Shown: one piece after another, positions 49,921 to 62,856 of the stretch
Layout of the letters: each line of letters starts with the position of its first letter
Position numbering within the stretch: position 1 is the first letter of the stretch
NCBI RefSeq assembly: GCF_015672735.1
Contig: NZ_JADABY010000031.1
Coordinates: forward strand, 62,001 to 126,000
DNA from: Citrobacter sp. Res13-Sevr-PEB04-36
GTDB lineage: Bacteria; Pseudomonadota; Gammaproteobacteria; Enterobacterales; Enterobacteriaceae
Direction: 5' to 3'
Length of the DNA stretch: 64,000 bases
Position numbers and translations under genes: made by a program
The notes under the pieces: generated by a model
Database searches by the model: none
The model's input: the letters and a program-made list of their open reading frames with translations, nothing else
Told to the model about the DNA's origin: nothing

Positions 49921-50921
49921 TTGGGCTGTTCCTCATTCAGCGAATTCAAAATCGGGTTTATCAAATGTTCTACGCGTAACGCATACTGACCGTTTACGGT
50001 GCCATATTGGCTGGTCAGCACAGGCACGCCGTCCACATGAGCAATAATGCGGTCGGGTTTTTCAATCGGCAGCACATCGCCGGGTTTGAGCTTTAAAATC
50101 TGCGACAGGCGCAGCGGAATGTCGGCAAAGTTCGCCACCAGCTCCAGCTCGGAATGCTGAACCTGACGTACCAGGTTATTACGCCAGTTCTGATCCTCAT
50201 TACGCGAGTTTTCCAGCGGCGGGTTAACCAGCAGCTCGCGCAACGGTTCAATCATGCTGAAGGGCAGACAGATATTAAATTCACCGGTCAGGTTGCCAAT
50301 TTCAACGTGGAACGGGGTATTCACCACAATGTCGTTAGGTGAGGTGGTGATATTGGTAAATTTCACCTGCATTTCCGAACGCACGTACTCCACTTCCAGT
50401 GGGTTGATCGCTTTCCAGGCATCGCTGTAGCTTTCCAGCGCCAGCTTCAGCATGCGGTTGATAACGCGCTGTTCGGTATGCGTAAATTCGCGACCTTCCA
50501 CCTTTGTCGGAAAGCGTCCATCACCGCCAAACAGGTTATCGACGGCGATAAACACCAGACTCGGTGAGAACACCACCAGACCCGTACCGCGCAGCGGTTT
50601 CAGGTGGATCAAGTTCAGGTTGGTTGGTACCGGTAAGTTACGCGCGAACTCGTGATACGGCTGGATGCGGATTGCACCCACGGTAATATCCGGGCTACGG
50701 CGCAACAGGTTAAATAATCCCATCCGGAACTGGCGTGCGAAGCGTTCGTTGATGATCTCAAGCGCCTGCAAACGCTCACGAACGACGCGGCGCTGGGTGT
50801 TGGGATCGTACGGACGAATATTGCTTTCGTTTGCAATACCGGAAATAGGTTCGTCTTTGGTGTCGCTATCGCCGTTAAGCAATGCGTCAATTTCAGCCTG
50901 AGAAAGAATACTGTCGCCCAT
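49917..50921 (-). CDS. fliM: Flagellar switch protein FliM
   Basis: FliM binds phospho-CheY and reverses motor direction. The start at 50921 gives MGDSILSQAEIDALLNGDSD, the CheY-P-binding N-terminus, and 334 aa as in E. coli; an upstream extension overlaps fliL. The middle domain (about 50-230) contains the FliG-binding GGDGRFP region, and the C-terminal SpoA domain is at about 250-330. Confidence 0.96.
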   Translation of the reverse strand: MGDSILSQAEIDALLNGDSDTKDEPISGIANESNIRPYDPNTQRRVVRERLQALEIINERFARQFRMGLFNLLRRSPDITVGAIRIQPYHEFARNLPVPTNLNLIHLKPLRGTGLVVFSPSLVFIAVDNLFGGDGRFPTKVEGREFTHTEQRVINRMLKLALESYSDAWKAINPLEVEYVRSEMQVKFTNITTSPNDIVVNTPFHVEIGNLTGEFNICLPFSMIEPLRELLVNPPLENSRNEDQNWRNNLVRQVQHSELELVANFADIPLRLSQILKLKPGDVLPIEKPDRIIAHVDGVPVLTSQYGTVNGQYALRVEHLINPILNSLNEEQPK

Positions 50922-50925
50922 GTCT

Positions 50926-51393
50926 TTACCGCAGAATAAAAGCTGTATAAAGAACGTCGGTAACAACCTGTTTCGGCTGCCCGACAACGAGCGGAGTCGC
51001 AAGCGTCTCTTTGATGGAAGTAATCAACTGCTGCTTACCTTGCTCAGTGGCGAGCGTGGCGGCATTCTGACGTGAAAACAGCAGCAGCAAACGGCTGCGC
51101 ACTTCCGGCAGATATTCGCTTAGGCGCGCGCGCGTCGCTTCGTCCTTCATACGCAGCGTAACCCCAATGTACAGCACGCGATCCGCATCACCCAGATTGA
51201 CGGTAAACGTATCCAGCGCAAAAAACACCGGGGCTGGCGGTGGGGCCGGTTCCGCGCTAACGCTGGCGGACGGCTGCTGCTGCATTCGCCAGTAGCTATA
51301 TCCCGCAGTTGCGCAGGCGGCGAGGGTAATTAACACCAGCAGAGGGATCCAAATAGCGCGTTTACTCTTTTTGTTAATCGCGGAGTCAGTCAT
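50926..51393 (-). CDS. fliL: Flagellar stator-associated protein FliL
   Basis: FliL is a 155-aa single-span inner-membrane protein beside the stator, supporting motor torque. A transmembrane helix (about 13-35) precedes a proline-rich linker and the periplasmic domain [20 protein letters not shown]. It is the first gene of fliLMNOPQR and ends 4 bases before fliM. Confidence 0.95.
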   Translation of the reverse strand: MTDSAINKKSKRAIWIPLLVLITLAACATAGYSYWRMQQQPSASVSAEPAPPPAPVFFALDTFTVNLGDADRVLYIGVTLRMKDEATRARLSEYLPEVRSRLLLLFSRQNAATLATEQGKQQLITSIKETLATPLVVGQPKQVVTDVLYTAFILR

Positions 51394-51497
51394 CAGATAC
51401 GAGCTTCCTGTTTCGGTACAGCTTATGGGCTGATTATCCCGTGTCCTGTCCCCGACAAAGCGTGGAAAAGACGCGGATAATCATGCTACCTCTGGCG

Positions 51498-52709
51498 TTA
51501 GGCGAAGATGTCTACTGCGCCGTCACCGCGCGCGGCGGCTTGCAATGAAGCCGGGGCGGCCAGAGCGGCGTCATCTTCGCCGGCAAAAATGTCTTGTCCC
51601 TGAGAGCGCCCGGCCTGTTGCTGCTGGGCAGAAGATTGCTGCTGGCCGGCGAAGCTTTCGCTGCTAATGCTGCTTTGCCCCAACTGGATCCCGCTTTCAG
51701 CCAACTGAGTCCGCAGCATAGGTAACGCCGCTTCCAGCGCCGCGCGCACGTGACTGTGTGGTGACACCATTTGCAGTTGCGCCTGGTTGTCATCGATCTT
51801 GAGGGAGATTTGCACCTGGCCCAGGTCTTGTGGATGTAAGCGCAGTTCTGCGCTTTGCTGGCCCTGGCGGGTGAATAGCGTGACGTGCTGGCTTAGTGAT
51901 TGCTGCCATTCGTGGCTACCCAGCGGGGCGCTCAATACCGGTGCGGCTGCGGGGAGCGGCTGTGCGTGGGGTTGCGCCGCCGGTGGCGATATCACCGCGC
52001 CAACGCTTACCGGGGATGGGGTGCTTTCCATCTCCGCGTGGGTGGTTGCGGCAGCTGTCAGCGGGGTTAAGGTCGGATTGCGGGTCTGGTCGCCGCCATT
52101 AGTTTGAATTGCGGCATCTGCCTTGCCTTTTTTCACTTCACCAACTGGTAGTTCTACGCGGCTATCCGTAGCACCACCGGACGTATTGCTGCGTAACAAC
52201 GTGGTCAGCGTGGTGTCTGCCGGGGTGGGCGTGATTTCACCGGCTGGCGTGGTGATGGGCTGGCCCGGCAGCATGGCAAACAGCGCGCTCAGGTTCGCCA
52301 GATTTTCATCGCTTAGCGTGGTGGTCTTATCATCGTGTAGCGCGGCTTTGCCTGTCGCCGTCAGGGCGTTTACCTTCAACGACGGCGTGAGTGCCGACAA
52401 CAACTGCTGGGCGTCGGTCAGGTCGGCAAGCGTTGCGTCCGTTATTCCGCCTTTTTGTGCCAGCAAATCCGTTGACTTTGTGGCCTGGCCGCTATCGTCA
52501 TGTGGTTGCAGCAACCCTTTTTGTAGTTTGCTACCTGCTGCCTGGATATCGGCCAGCGACAGCGGGGCATCTTTTCCCTGCACGTCGTCCACGCCTAGCG
52601 CGCCAGCCAGCAGTGCTAAAAAATCCTCGGGCGAATCGACCGCTTTTCCTGACTGAAGACCTGCGGCGATGTCGATGTCGGTAGTAATCAGTTGGGGCAA
52701 CGTAATCAT
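51498..52709 (-). CDS. fliK: Flagellar hook-length control protein FliK
   Basis: FliK measures hook length and switches export from hook to filament proteins. The long, low-complexity N-terminal and middle parts vary. The C-terminal switching domain (about 265-370) has [20 protein letters not shown] and a Gln-rich tail. It is 403 aa, close to Salmonella (405) and longer than E. coli (375). Its start overlaps the fliJ stop by four bases. Confidence 0.95.
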   Translation of the reverse strand: MITLPQLITTDIDIAAGLQSGKAVDSPEDFLALLAGALGVDDVQGKDAPLSLADIQAAGSKLQKGLLQPHDDSGQATKSTDLLAQKGGITDATLADLTDAQQLLSALTPSLKVNALTATGKAALHDDKTTTLSDENLANLSALFAMLPGQPITTPAGEITPTPADTTLTTLLRSNTSGGATDSRVELPVGEVKKGKADAAIQTNGGDQTRNPTLTPLTAAATTHAEMESTPSPVSVGAVISPPAAQPHAQPLPAAAPVLSAPLGSHEWQQSLSQHVTLFTRQGQQSAELRLHPQDLGQVQISLKIDDNQAQLQMVSPHSHVRAALEAALPMLRTQLAESGIQLGQSSISSESFAGQQQSSAQQQQAGRSQGQDIFAGEDDAALAAPASLQAAARGDGAVDIFA

Positions 52710-53149
52710 TCGGGTTTCCTCATAGCTGCACGCTGAGCAAATTCATCCATTTTTTTCTGATCCAGGCGGTTTTCAGCCAGTAAGGCCGCCGTGGTTTGTC
52801 GGTCTTGCAGCGTTTTCCAGGCCTGCAGCCGCTGTTTTTTATCGCGCCAGCTGTTCAGTGCCAGCTCAACTTTTTGCGTCCACTGATTCAGCTGTTGGCG
52901 ATGCTGGTCTATCGCTTTTTCCAGCGTCTGAATAAATTGCTGGTAGTTGATCCAGCGGTTACTGGTGATCCCCTGACCCATATCACTATTGAGATTGTTT
53001 CGGTACTCATGCTGATAATCGATCAGCATCTTTAATTGTTCTTCTGCCTGCTGACATCCGCGCCGCATTTCTCCCAATAAGATAGCTGCGTCATCGACTT
53101 CTTTTTCAGCCAGGTCTTTCAGTGTTGCCAGTGCACCATGTTGTGCCAT
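52706..53149 (-). CDS. fliJ: Flagellar export chaperone FliJ
   Basis: FliJ is a 147-aa coiled-coil protein that sits like the gamma subunit in the FliI ATPase ring and helps escort substrates. The sequence is almost wholly helical, with heptad-like charges. It begins [20 protein letters not shown]. It lies 21 bases after fliI. Confidence 0.95.
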   Translation of the reverse strand: MAQHGALATLKDLAEKEVDDAAILLGEMRRGCQQAEEQLKMLIDYQHEYRNNLNSDMGQGITSNRWINYQQFIQTLEKAIDQHRQQLNQWTQKVELALNSWRDKKQRLQAWKTLQDRQTTAALLAENRLDQKKMDEFAQRAAMRKPE

Positions 53150-53170
53150 GACCTATGCTCTCCTGCTTAA

Positions 53171-54540
53171 TCACACATCAGGGAAAATCAGATCCAGAGC
53201 CTGCAGAGAATCTTCCCAGTCAGCCCGTTCAAAGATACCTTGCTGTAAAAAGGCTTCCAGCTGCGGCCATAAGGTGATGGCTTTATCCAGCATCGGGTCA
53301 CTGCCTCTGGCATACGCGCCCACGCTGACTAAATCACGGTTACGCTGGAAACTGGACAGCAGCTGTTTAAAGTTACGCACCCGCGCATAGTGTTTTTCGC
53401 TGATGAGCGAGGTCATTGCACGGCTGATTGAGGCTTCGATATCAATGGCCGGATAATGGCCCGCTTCCGCCAGGTGACGGGACAGCACGATGTGGCCGTC
53501 GAGGATCGCACGCGCGGAATCGGCAATTGGATCCTGCTGGTCATCGCCCTCGGTCAGTACGGTATAAAATGCCGTGACCGAACCGCCGCCGTGGATACCG
53601 TTCCCGGCGCGTTCCACCAGCGCCGGTAATTTGGCGAACACCGAGGGTGGATAGCCTTTGGTTGCGGGCGGTTCGCCGATGGCCAGTGCGATTTCACGTT
53701 GCGCCATGGCGTAGCGGGTGAGGGAATCCATAATCAGCAGGACGTGCAGTCCGCGATCGCGAAAATCTTCAGCAATACGCGTGGCATAGGCGGCGCCCTG
53801 CATGCGCAGTAGTGGAGAAACATCCGCTGGGGCGGCGATCACTACCGAGCGTGCGCGACCATCGGCACCGAGGATATTTTCGATAAAGTCTTTTACTTCG
53901 CGTCCACGTTCGCCAATTAAACCAACGACGATGACATCGGCCTGGGTATAGCGCGCCATCATGCCGAGCAGGACGCTTTTACCCACGCCGGAACCGGCGA
54001 ACAGGCCCATACGCTGGCCGCGACCGACGGTTAACAGCGCATTGATGGGGCGCACACCGGTATCCAGTACGTGCTCAATGGCGGTACGTTGCAGCGGGTT
54101 AAACGGTGGTGTAATTAACGCCCCGGTTTCGGTGGTGTCGGGTGCGGGCAGACCGTCGAGCGGTTTCCCGCTGCCGTCGAGCACGCGGCCAAGCAGGGCT
54201 GGACCCAGCGGCAACTGCTTGCCACTTTGCAGGCCTTCACCAGCAATGTTTTTCGCGTACACGCGTGCGCCGGGTAAAACGCCTTCCACCTCTTCAAGCG
54301 GCATCAGAAACAGACGCTGGCCGTTAAAACCGACCACTTCGCTTTCGACTTCCTGAGTGTCGTTGCCGTTCTGACGCTCAATCACGCAGGTTGCGCCCAG
54401 CGGTAATTGTAAGCCTGTGGCTTCCAGCACCAGTCCCGTGGCGCGGGTCAGACGCCCGTAGCGACGCACAGACGGCAACAGCGACATTTTCTCTTCGAAG
54501 TTATCCAGCGAGGTGAGCCAGCGGGTCAGACGTGTGGTCA

Positions 54541-54541
<1 letters not shown>
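53171..54541 (-). CDS. fliI: Flagellum-specific ATP synthase FliI
   Basis: FliI is the ATPase of the flagellar export apparatus, related to F1 beta. The Walker A loop is [13 protein letters not shown], Walker B is [20 protein letters not shown], and the export signature [20 protein letters not shown] follows. It is 456 aa against 457 in E. coli. It overlaps fliH by one base. Confidence 0.96.
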
Positions 54542-57899
<3,358 letters not shown>

Positions 57900-58115
57900 C
57901 TCGCACCTCGTGGATTATCGTGGACGGCGTTTTTTGCAAAGTGGAACAAGACTCACTCCCGGGTCAGCAAACTCGAAAAATTGACCGTCACATTATTTGC
58001 GGTTTCAAATTTTTCTATGCGCCAAAAACCGAGGGTTTTTATCGTTATTTAGCGCCTTTATCTTATTGACGAGCTGGTAATCTCTGCTATGTGAAAAATC
58101 ATCCAGGGGATCAGA
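57900..58115. promoter_or_regulatory. Divergent fliF-fliE control region
   Basis: This 216-base gap between divergent fliF and fliE is the expected place for FlhDC-activated class 2 promoters in both directions. A perfect sigma-28 -10 (GCCGATAA) is not seen. I could not place FlhDC boxes with confidence. Confidence 0.55.
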
Positions 58116-58430
58116 ATGTCGGCAATACAGGGGATTGAAGGGGTCATCAGCCAGCTACAGGCCACGGCGACGTCAGCGAAGATGCAGGAGTTGCAGCCAC
58201 AACCGACCGTGAGCTTTGCCGGTCAGCTGCATGTTGCGCTAGACAGGATCAGCGATGTGCAAACCGCCTCTCGCGTGCAGGCAGAAAAATTTACCCTGGG
58301 TGAGCCGGGCATTGCGCTGAATGATGTGATGACCGATATGCAAAAAGCCTCAGTCTCAATGCAGATGGGTATTCAGGTACGTAATAAACTGGTATCAGCC
58401 TACCAGGAAGTGATGTCCATGCAAGTTTAG
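58116..58430 (+). CDS. fliE: Flagellar MS-ring/rod junction protein FliE
   Basis: FliE connects the MS-ring to the proximal rod and is the first protein exported. It is 104 aa, starts [20 protein letters not shown] and ends [15 protein letters not shown], matching the family. It has a CCAGGGGA ribosome-binding site. Its stop is 26 bases from the prophage integrase stop. Confidence 0.96.
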   Translation: MSAIQGIEGVISQLQATATSAKMQELQPQPTVSFAGQLHVALDRISDVQTASRVQAEKFTLGEPGIALNDVMTDMQKASVSMQMGIQVRNKLVSAYQEVMSMQV

Positions 58431-58456
58431 GTTACATAACTTACTGATATTTATTG

Positions 58457-59752
58457 TTAATACCCATCCGATCCTACTGCGTGGGGCATGGGTGGGGCAA
58501 ACTCACTCAATTTCTGGTTGAGTATGAGTACCTGGTCCTGGTTGTTTTCTGCCATCCAGGATCCGTACACCCGGTAAACCATTTGCGCGTCGGTGTGGCC
58601 CATTTGCTTCGCGATGAAGTTAGGGTTTGCGCCGGCAGCTAACGACCAACATGCATAAGTGTGTCGTGACTGGTATGCTCTGCGATAGCGAACTCCGGCA
58701 CGTCGCATTGCCGCCTCCCACGACTGGTTGATCGATCCCACTGCGTAATGATGCCCGGCACGGCCATTGCGCGATACGTTTTGCGGGTTGAACACGAATG
58801 TGCATGGATGCACATCGGTACGACCGTATTCACGAAGCTTAACCTCAACTTGATATTGCTTGCCCAGCCTTGTCATTTCAGCTTGTTTCTTCAACACATC
58901 AATGGCTGGCTGAATAAGGTTTATGATTCGATCCGTTCCGGCCTCCGTTTTGGGAAGGGTGAACTCCTTCGTTAACGTGTGGTTGCGACGGATCATCATA
59001 GTTCCCGCTTTCAGGTCGATATCTTCCCATGCCAGCGATACCAGCTCTCCATGCCTCACCCCTGTGTACACGGCCAGAGACCACATGTTTTTCAATTGCT
59101 GATGAGTACATGCGTTAATCAGTCTGACGAACTCCTCTCGTGTGAGCGGATCTGGTTCAGTGCGTGATCGTTTGAGCATGGAAATGCCGTTAAACGGATT
59201 CGCCTTAACATAACCACTGTCAGCAGCGAAGTTAAACATGCCTGACATTGTTCTCATGTAGTTGTTGACGGTTCTGACAGATCTTCCTTTTACTGGTGTC
59301 TTCTGTCCTGTCTTCAATACGTGATAACCGGTTAGCAACTCCTTCCTGATAAACAGCAGGTCTTCTTGTGTCACCGCAGATGCCAGCTTGTCCCCACCAA
59401 TTCTCGGTATCATGTTGCGCGCTATAGATGAATAGCGTGACATCGCGTTGGTGCTGATCTCCATGCGCTTCAAATCAAGCCACTTGTTCGCCAACTCGAG
59501 CACAGTGGTTTCCTTATTCTCGACTCCGAATTTCTTCAGGTTCGGCGAATCAGGGAACTGGGTCGCATAGTTGAAGTTACCGGTCTTTATCGCGAAGCAC
59601 ACCGACGCGCGCAGCTCGCCAGCGATCTTCCTGTTTTTTGGTGTATCCGGCACGCCTAGGCTTTCACGCACCCGGCCGCCTTTATAGATGAACCATATGC
59701 GGAGCGTTCCGCCATGGTTCTCCACGCCTGTTGGGTATGCTGACTTAGCCAT
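58457..59752 (-). CDS. int: Phage tyrosine-recombinase integrase
   Basis: A 431-aa tyrosine recombinase for phage integration and excision. After N-terminal arm- and core-binding parts (about 1-200), the catalytic domain shows Arg in VYTGVRHGELVSLAWEDI, Lys in FTLPKTEAGTDR, box II AYQSRHTYACW (Tyr where many have His, a known variant), His in KQMGHTD and the nucleophile Tyr in VYRVYGSW. The C-terminus faces fliE. Confidence 0.93.
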   Translation of the reverse strand: MAKSAYPTGVENHGGTLRIWFIYKGGRVRESLGVPDTPKNRKIAGELRASVCFAIKTGNFNYATQFPDSPNLKKFGVENKETTVLELANKWLDLKRMEISTNAMSRYSSIARNMIPRIGGDKLASAVTQEDLLFIRKELLTGYHVLKTGQKTPVKGRSVRTVNNYMRTMSGMFNFAADSGYVKANPFNGISMLKRSRTEPDPLTREEFVRLINACTHQQLKNMWSLAVYTGVRHGELVSLAWEDIDLKAGTMMIRRNHTLTKEFTLPKTEAGTDRIINLIQPAIDVLKKQAEMTRLGKQYQVEVKLREYGRTDVHPCTFVFNPQNVSRNGRAGHHYAVGSINQSWEAAMRRAGVRYRRAYQSRHTYACWSLAAGANPNFIAKQMGHTDAQMVYRVYGSWMAENNQDQVLILNQKLSEFAPPMPHAVGSDGY

Positions 59753-59797
59753 TATTCCCTCCTGACGTCCAAGAGCCCGCTAAGCATAAACGGATCT

Positions 59798-60043
59798 TCA
59801 TTGGCGCGCACCCGGCTGTTTCTTTGACATGCTCTCAACCCACTGGTCGACAGCCTTGCGGTTGTACATGCACTCACTGTTTTCTTTTGGATTTCCGTCA
59901 GGTGCAACGTGAAGATATTCGCGTCCAACCATCCAAGACTTTTTACGAGCTGCCTCGATAGTTCCCGGGCGAAGTCCGGTAATCTCGACGAGCTTCTCTT
60001 GTGTTACCCAGTCGTTGGGCACAATTAAGGTCATTTTGCTCAT
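59798..60043 (-). CDS. xis: Excisionase (Xis-like)
   Basis: The start at 60043 gives MSKMTLIVPNDWVTQEKLVE, an 81-aa small basic protein with a winged-helix segment LVEITGLRPGTIEAARKKSW. Its size and position immediately upstream of int are as expected for a phage excisionase that directs excision. The frame can extend 24 codons upstream, but the family start is the inner ATG. Confidence 0.8.
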   Translation of the reverse strand: MSKMTLIVPNDWVTQEKLVEITGLRPGTIEAARKKSWMVGREYLHVAPDGNPKENSECMYNRKAVDQWVESMSKKQPGARQ

Positions 60044-60150
60044 GGGTGTCTCCAGGCAAAAAGAATGCCCTCGCAATGGAGGGCAAATGGGGGATAACGT
60101 GGCAGTGCATCGCACCCAATAGCCAGCTCATAACTGGCTATCAGTTGCGT

Positions 60151-60393
60151 TCAGTAGGTAAGGAGGTCAAGCTTTGCATTCAATTCTGTCGCTGACTCAC
60201 TACTAAGAAATCCCTCCATTTCGTCATTGCTAATCAAGTCAGCGATTACGTCTTTCTGTTCATCAGTAAAATAGTCCTTGCGATAGTCATAGAATGCCGC
60301 GGCAACAACTCGACCACCGGCAATATCCATGTCGGCGCTAACTGGCGGTTCCTTTCCATCTTCAAACTCAACGACAAATGTCATCTTCCCCAT
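60151..60393 (-). CDS. Phage hypothetical protein (acidic, 80 aa)
   Basis: An 80-aa acidic protein, MGKMTFVVEFEDGKEPPVSA and onward, with no domain I recognise. An AGGAGAGAG ribosome-binding site precedes it. It sits in the left-reading early region of the prophage. Confidence 0.7.
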   Translation of the reverse strand: MGKMTFVVEFEDGKEPPVSADMDIAGGRVVAAAFYDYRKDYFTDEQKDVIADLISNDEMEGFLSSESATELNAKLDLLTY

Positions 60394-60402
60394 ACTCTCT
60401 CC

Positions 60403-60642
60403 TCATGCCGCCCGCATAGCGCGGAGGCGTTTTAAGTGTTCTGCTGTTTCAAGTTCGGCGCGTATCTGTGCCGCCTCGTGTGGGTCGAGGTGCTCGAAAT
60501 CGTTATTAAAGCGGTCTATTGAAGCGGTGTTGACCCGGCCTTGTCGCCAGTAGCGGACTATCTGTGATGTGACTGAATGGATTATGACGGGCCAGTTATG
60601 CTGGTCAGCGTATATCTGACCCCGTTGAATTAGCTGGAACAT
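60403..60642 (-). CDS. Phage hypothetical protein (79 aa)
   Basis: The ATG at 60642 is preceded by GCAGGAGTC and gives MFQLIQRGQIYADQHNWPVI, 79 aa. It is rich in charged residues at the C-terminus (ELETAEHLKRLRAM). It overlaps the 3' end of the upstream gene. The function is unknown. Confidence 0.7.
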   Translation of the reverse strand: MFQLIQRGQIYADQHNWPVIIHSVTSQIVRYWRQGRVNTASIDRFNNDFEHLDPHEAAQIRAELETAEHLKRLRAMRAA

Positions 60643-60967
60643 TGGCTGACTCCTGCAAAAGAAGGAAGACGATTGCCACGGCGCGAAGTGGGTTACGATG
60701 GATGACACTAATTCCAGATTCGTGTGATGCCTGCCATACCGTCTTACCTGATGGGGAAAGTCCGATCCTATGTTTCTTCATTACCGGGAAAAGCTCTTCA
60801 GCACGACGTAGCGGGAAATAACCGGTGTTCTGTACTGTGTTGAACCAGTTCCATGACAGATTGGCGCCGGTAGTTTCATACGGGTGAATGGTGGCGCTGT
60901 ATTTTGGTTTGAGGAAATATGCCAGCCTGACGCTAATCTCCCCATCACTCAGCTTGCTGTAATCCAT
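60605..60967 (-). CDS. Phage DUF2591-like protein
   Basis: A 120-aa protein, MDYSKLSDGEISVRLAYFLK, with the C-terminal segment NPLRAVAIVFLLLQES. Both ends resemble the DUF2591/NinX-type phage proteins (MDYSQLSD...NPLRAAMIVFL), whose role is unknown. The ATG at 60967 overlaps the previous gene's stop (TGATG). Confidence 0.72.
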   Translation of the reverse strand: MDYSKLSDGEISVRLAYFLKPKYSATIHPYETTGANLSWNWFNTVQNTGYFPLRRAEELFPVMKKHRIGLSPSGKTVWQASHESGISVIHRNPLRAVAIVFLLLQESANVPANSTGSDIR

Positions 60968-61185
60968 CACATCCTCCCAATTTTCTTACGCAATTCCTGC
61001 TCACCCTGACACTCAACGCACATCGTGCATCCCGGATACGCTTTCCGGCGCGCATCAAGTAACTTGTCACCGCACTCCTCACAGTGCGTTGCTGATACTG
61101 CTGAGTGGTTGAGTCTGTGCATGCTCAGTGCCGCGTCACGCTGCAAATCTTCAAGCTGTGATGCGTTATCGATAATGTCAGCCAT
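60967..61185 (-). CDS. TraR/DksA-type zinc-finger phage protein
   Basis: A 72-aa protein with a C4 zinc finger, CEECGDKLLDARRKAYPGCT then MCVECQ. This is the TraR/DksA-family finger found in many phages and plasmids, which may bind RNA polymerase in its secondary channel. The segment YPGCTMCVECQ is diagnostic. Confidence 0.85.
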   Translation of the reverse strand: MADIIDNASQLEDLQRDAALSMHRLNHSAVSATHCEECGDKLLDARRKAYPGCTMCVECQGEQELRKKIGRM

Positions 61186-61282
61186 AGTCAGTGCTCCATG
61201 AACTGTCGGTTAATTCGGTTGAAGGTGAACGCGAGAAAATAAAAAGGCCGCATTAGCGACCTTGTGATTCGTTTGGTTAGCG

Positions 61283-61501
61283 TCATGATTCGACTCCGTA
61301 CCGGCCTTGCATTCGACCGATGCTGCTAACGAATGCCACCAGGCTGATACCAAGCGGCGCAATTTTCTGGTGATGCTTCTTGAGGGTAGGCGGCACGACT
61401 GCATTCCATTTCGGCTTAGGCCTGCATTTCAGTGCCTGCTGAATCTCTGCCACGCATTTACGTCCCTGTGTGCGGATAGCGTTATCCTGTTCTGGTGTCA
61501 T
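61283..61501 (-). CDS. Phage hypothetical protein (72 aa, basic)
   Basis: A 72-aa basic protein, MTPEQDNAIRTQGRKCVAEI, with KPKWNAVVPPTLKKHHQKIA. Its ATG overlaps the stop of the MT-A70 gene (ATGA), which supports translation. No known domain is recognised. Confidence 0.7.
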   Translation of the reverse strand: MTPEQDNAIRTQGRKCVAEIQQALKCRPKPKWNAVVPPTLKKHHQKIAPLGISLVAFVSSIGRMQGRYGVES

Positions 61502-62091
61502 GCTGACTCCGTTTTCATCACATCAATCGCGTAGCCTGGGAGTAACTGAACCGCCTGACCGTCGCACTGATTACCCCATACATCGAAGTCATGCGACGAC
61601 TGGCGAGCGAATAGCTCAATTCGAGGAACGTCTCCGAGCAGTTGCACCAGTTTCTCGCGAACTAGATCCGGCTTGCGGGAATTTTCCAGCCGCGGCGCGG
61701 TGATGTGCTGGCAGATGGAAGCGTCCATGCGCTCTGGCAACTTGCCGCGCACTGCAAACAGGCAGTCTTCGCTATTCGCCCTGGTCATGTGGCCCATTCC
61801 GATCGCACTGTTACCCTTGTGCTTATTCGTCTTATGCCAGGTGAATCCCTTCATGGTCATCATGCGGAATCCCCACGCTTCGACAACCTTCAGCGCCTCA
61901 GTCGGCTGAGTCGGAACCCACCACATCGCCAGAAGACAACTATCAGCCGCCAGATCCCATACCGGTAGCCGGCAGATATCCTGCACTGTCATCACTGGGT
62001 ATTTGAACCCGGCACCCCGATCTCCGTCGGCGGCTTTATCTCGGTATGTCCATGGTGGGTCGGCGTAGATAAGAGTGTATTTGCCTGTCAT
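61498..62091 (-). CDS. MT-A70 family adenine methyltransferase
   Basis: The start at 62091 gives MTGKYTLIYADPPWTYRDKA, with the catalytic DPPW motif at residues 11-14, and 197 aa. MT-A70 proteins methylate adenine N6 in DNA or RNA; phage versions probably modify DNA against restriction. It overlaps the upstream gene by one base at the start and the downstream one at the end. The target sequence is unknown. Confidence 0.88.
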   Translation of the reverse strand: MTGKYTLIYADPPWTYRDKAADGDRGAGFKYPVMTVQDICRLPVWDLAADSCLLAMWWVPTQPTEALKVVEAWGFRMMTMKGFTWHKTNKHKGNSAIGMGHMTRANSEDCLFAVRGKLPERMDASICQHITAPRLENSRKPDLVREKLVQLLGDVPRIELFARQSSHDFDVWGNQCDGQAVQLLPGYAIDVMKTESA

Positions 62092-62375
62092 CAGTCGCTC
62101 CTTGTATGCCCGAACTTTCCACGATGCTCGCGCATGCGGTCGTCTACGTAGGTTGGTTGAACCGGTCCGACTGCCATCCAAATCGGCCTGAATGACGCCT
62201 CTAAGTTTGCGTACCAGACTTCCTTTTCGTGCAACTCCAGAAGCCTGTCTTCCATGGTTGGCTTCTTGAAATCGTCATTAGCGATAGCTGCGAAACATCG
62301 TGCCAGCACCTCAGCTTTGGTGCCTGATTTTTTAGGCGGGCGCAGATATCCCGCCACGGTGAGAGGTGCCGACAT
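62091..62375 (-). CDS. Phage hypothetical protein (94 aa)
   Basis: A 94-aa protein, MSAPLTVAGYLRPPKKSGTK, with a Trp-rich middle (EKEVWYANLEASFRPIWMAV). It is translationally coupled to the MT-A70 gene. I recognise no domain. Confidence 0.7.
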   Translation of the reverse strand: MSAPLTVAGYLRPPKKSGTKAEVLARCFAAIANDDFKKPTMEDRLLELHEKEVWYANLEASFRPIWMAVGPVQPTYVDDRMREHRGKFGHTRSD

Positions 62376-62388
62376 TTGATGCTCCTGA

Positions 62389-62856
62389 TTAAATGGCGTG
62401 GATAGCGTGACGAGGGAAGGGAAGAGTTACCGGTGCAAAGGGAATTTCATCGTCGAAATTCATCGGCGGCTCGTTGTTCTGATTTGCCGGTGGTTGTTGC
62501 GCCCGTGATTGCTGTTGACGGGGCTGGTCGTTTCCAGAAGTACCACGAGGAGGCAAATCGATATCCCGCACCAGGATAGTCGGCGTCTGCATCTGCGTTC
62601 CGTCCTGCTTAGTCCATTCTTCAATAACGAACTCACCTGAGACCGTTACCTTCGCGCCTTTGACGATGGCTACAGATAACTTCTCGGCCATAGCCCCGAA
62701 CATTTTGCAGTTGAGCCACGATGTTTTCTCGTTTTCACCAAACCCGGTCTTTGCAGGAATGGAGAATGAGCTAATGTTCTTGCCATTCGGAGTGACACGG
62801 AGAACCGCGTCTTTACCGACATTGCCTGATACTGTAATTACGTTAATTGCCATCAT
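62389..62856 (-). CDS. ssb: Phage single-stranded DNA-binding protein
   Basis: An OB-fold SSB of 155 aa with conserved VSGNVGKDAVLRVTPNGKNI and WLNCKMFGAMAEKLS. The acidic interaction tip normally at the very end (MNFDDEIPF) is here followed by 15 more residues ending in LPFPRHAIHAI. It overlaps the Erf gene start-to-stop, so the two recombination proteins are coupled. Confidence 0.9.
   Translation of the reverse strand: MMAINVITVSGNVGKDAVLRVTPNGKNISSFSIPAKTGFGENEKTSWLNCKMFGAMAEKLSVAIVKGAKVTVSGEFVIEEWTKQDGTQMQTPTILVRDIDLPPRGTSGNDQPRQQQSRAQQPPANQNNEPPMNFDDEIPFAPVTLPFPRHAIHAI

Noticed and set aside
58457..59752. Integrase inactive because box II has Tyr instead of His
   Set aside because: The AYQSRHT form of box II is common in functional phage integrases. 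The other catalytic residues are present.
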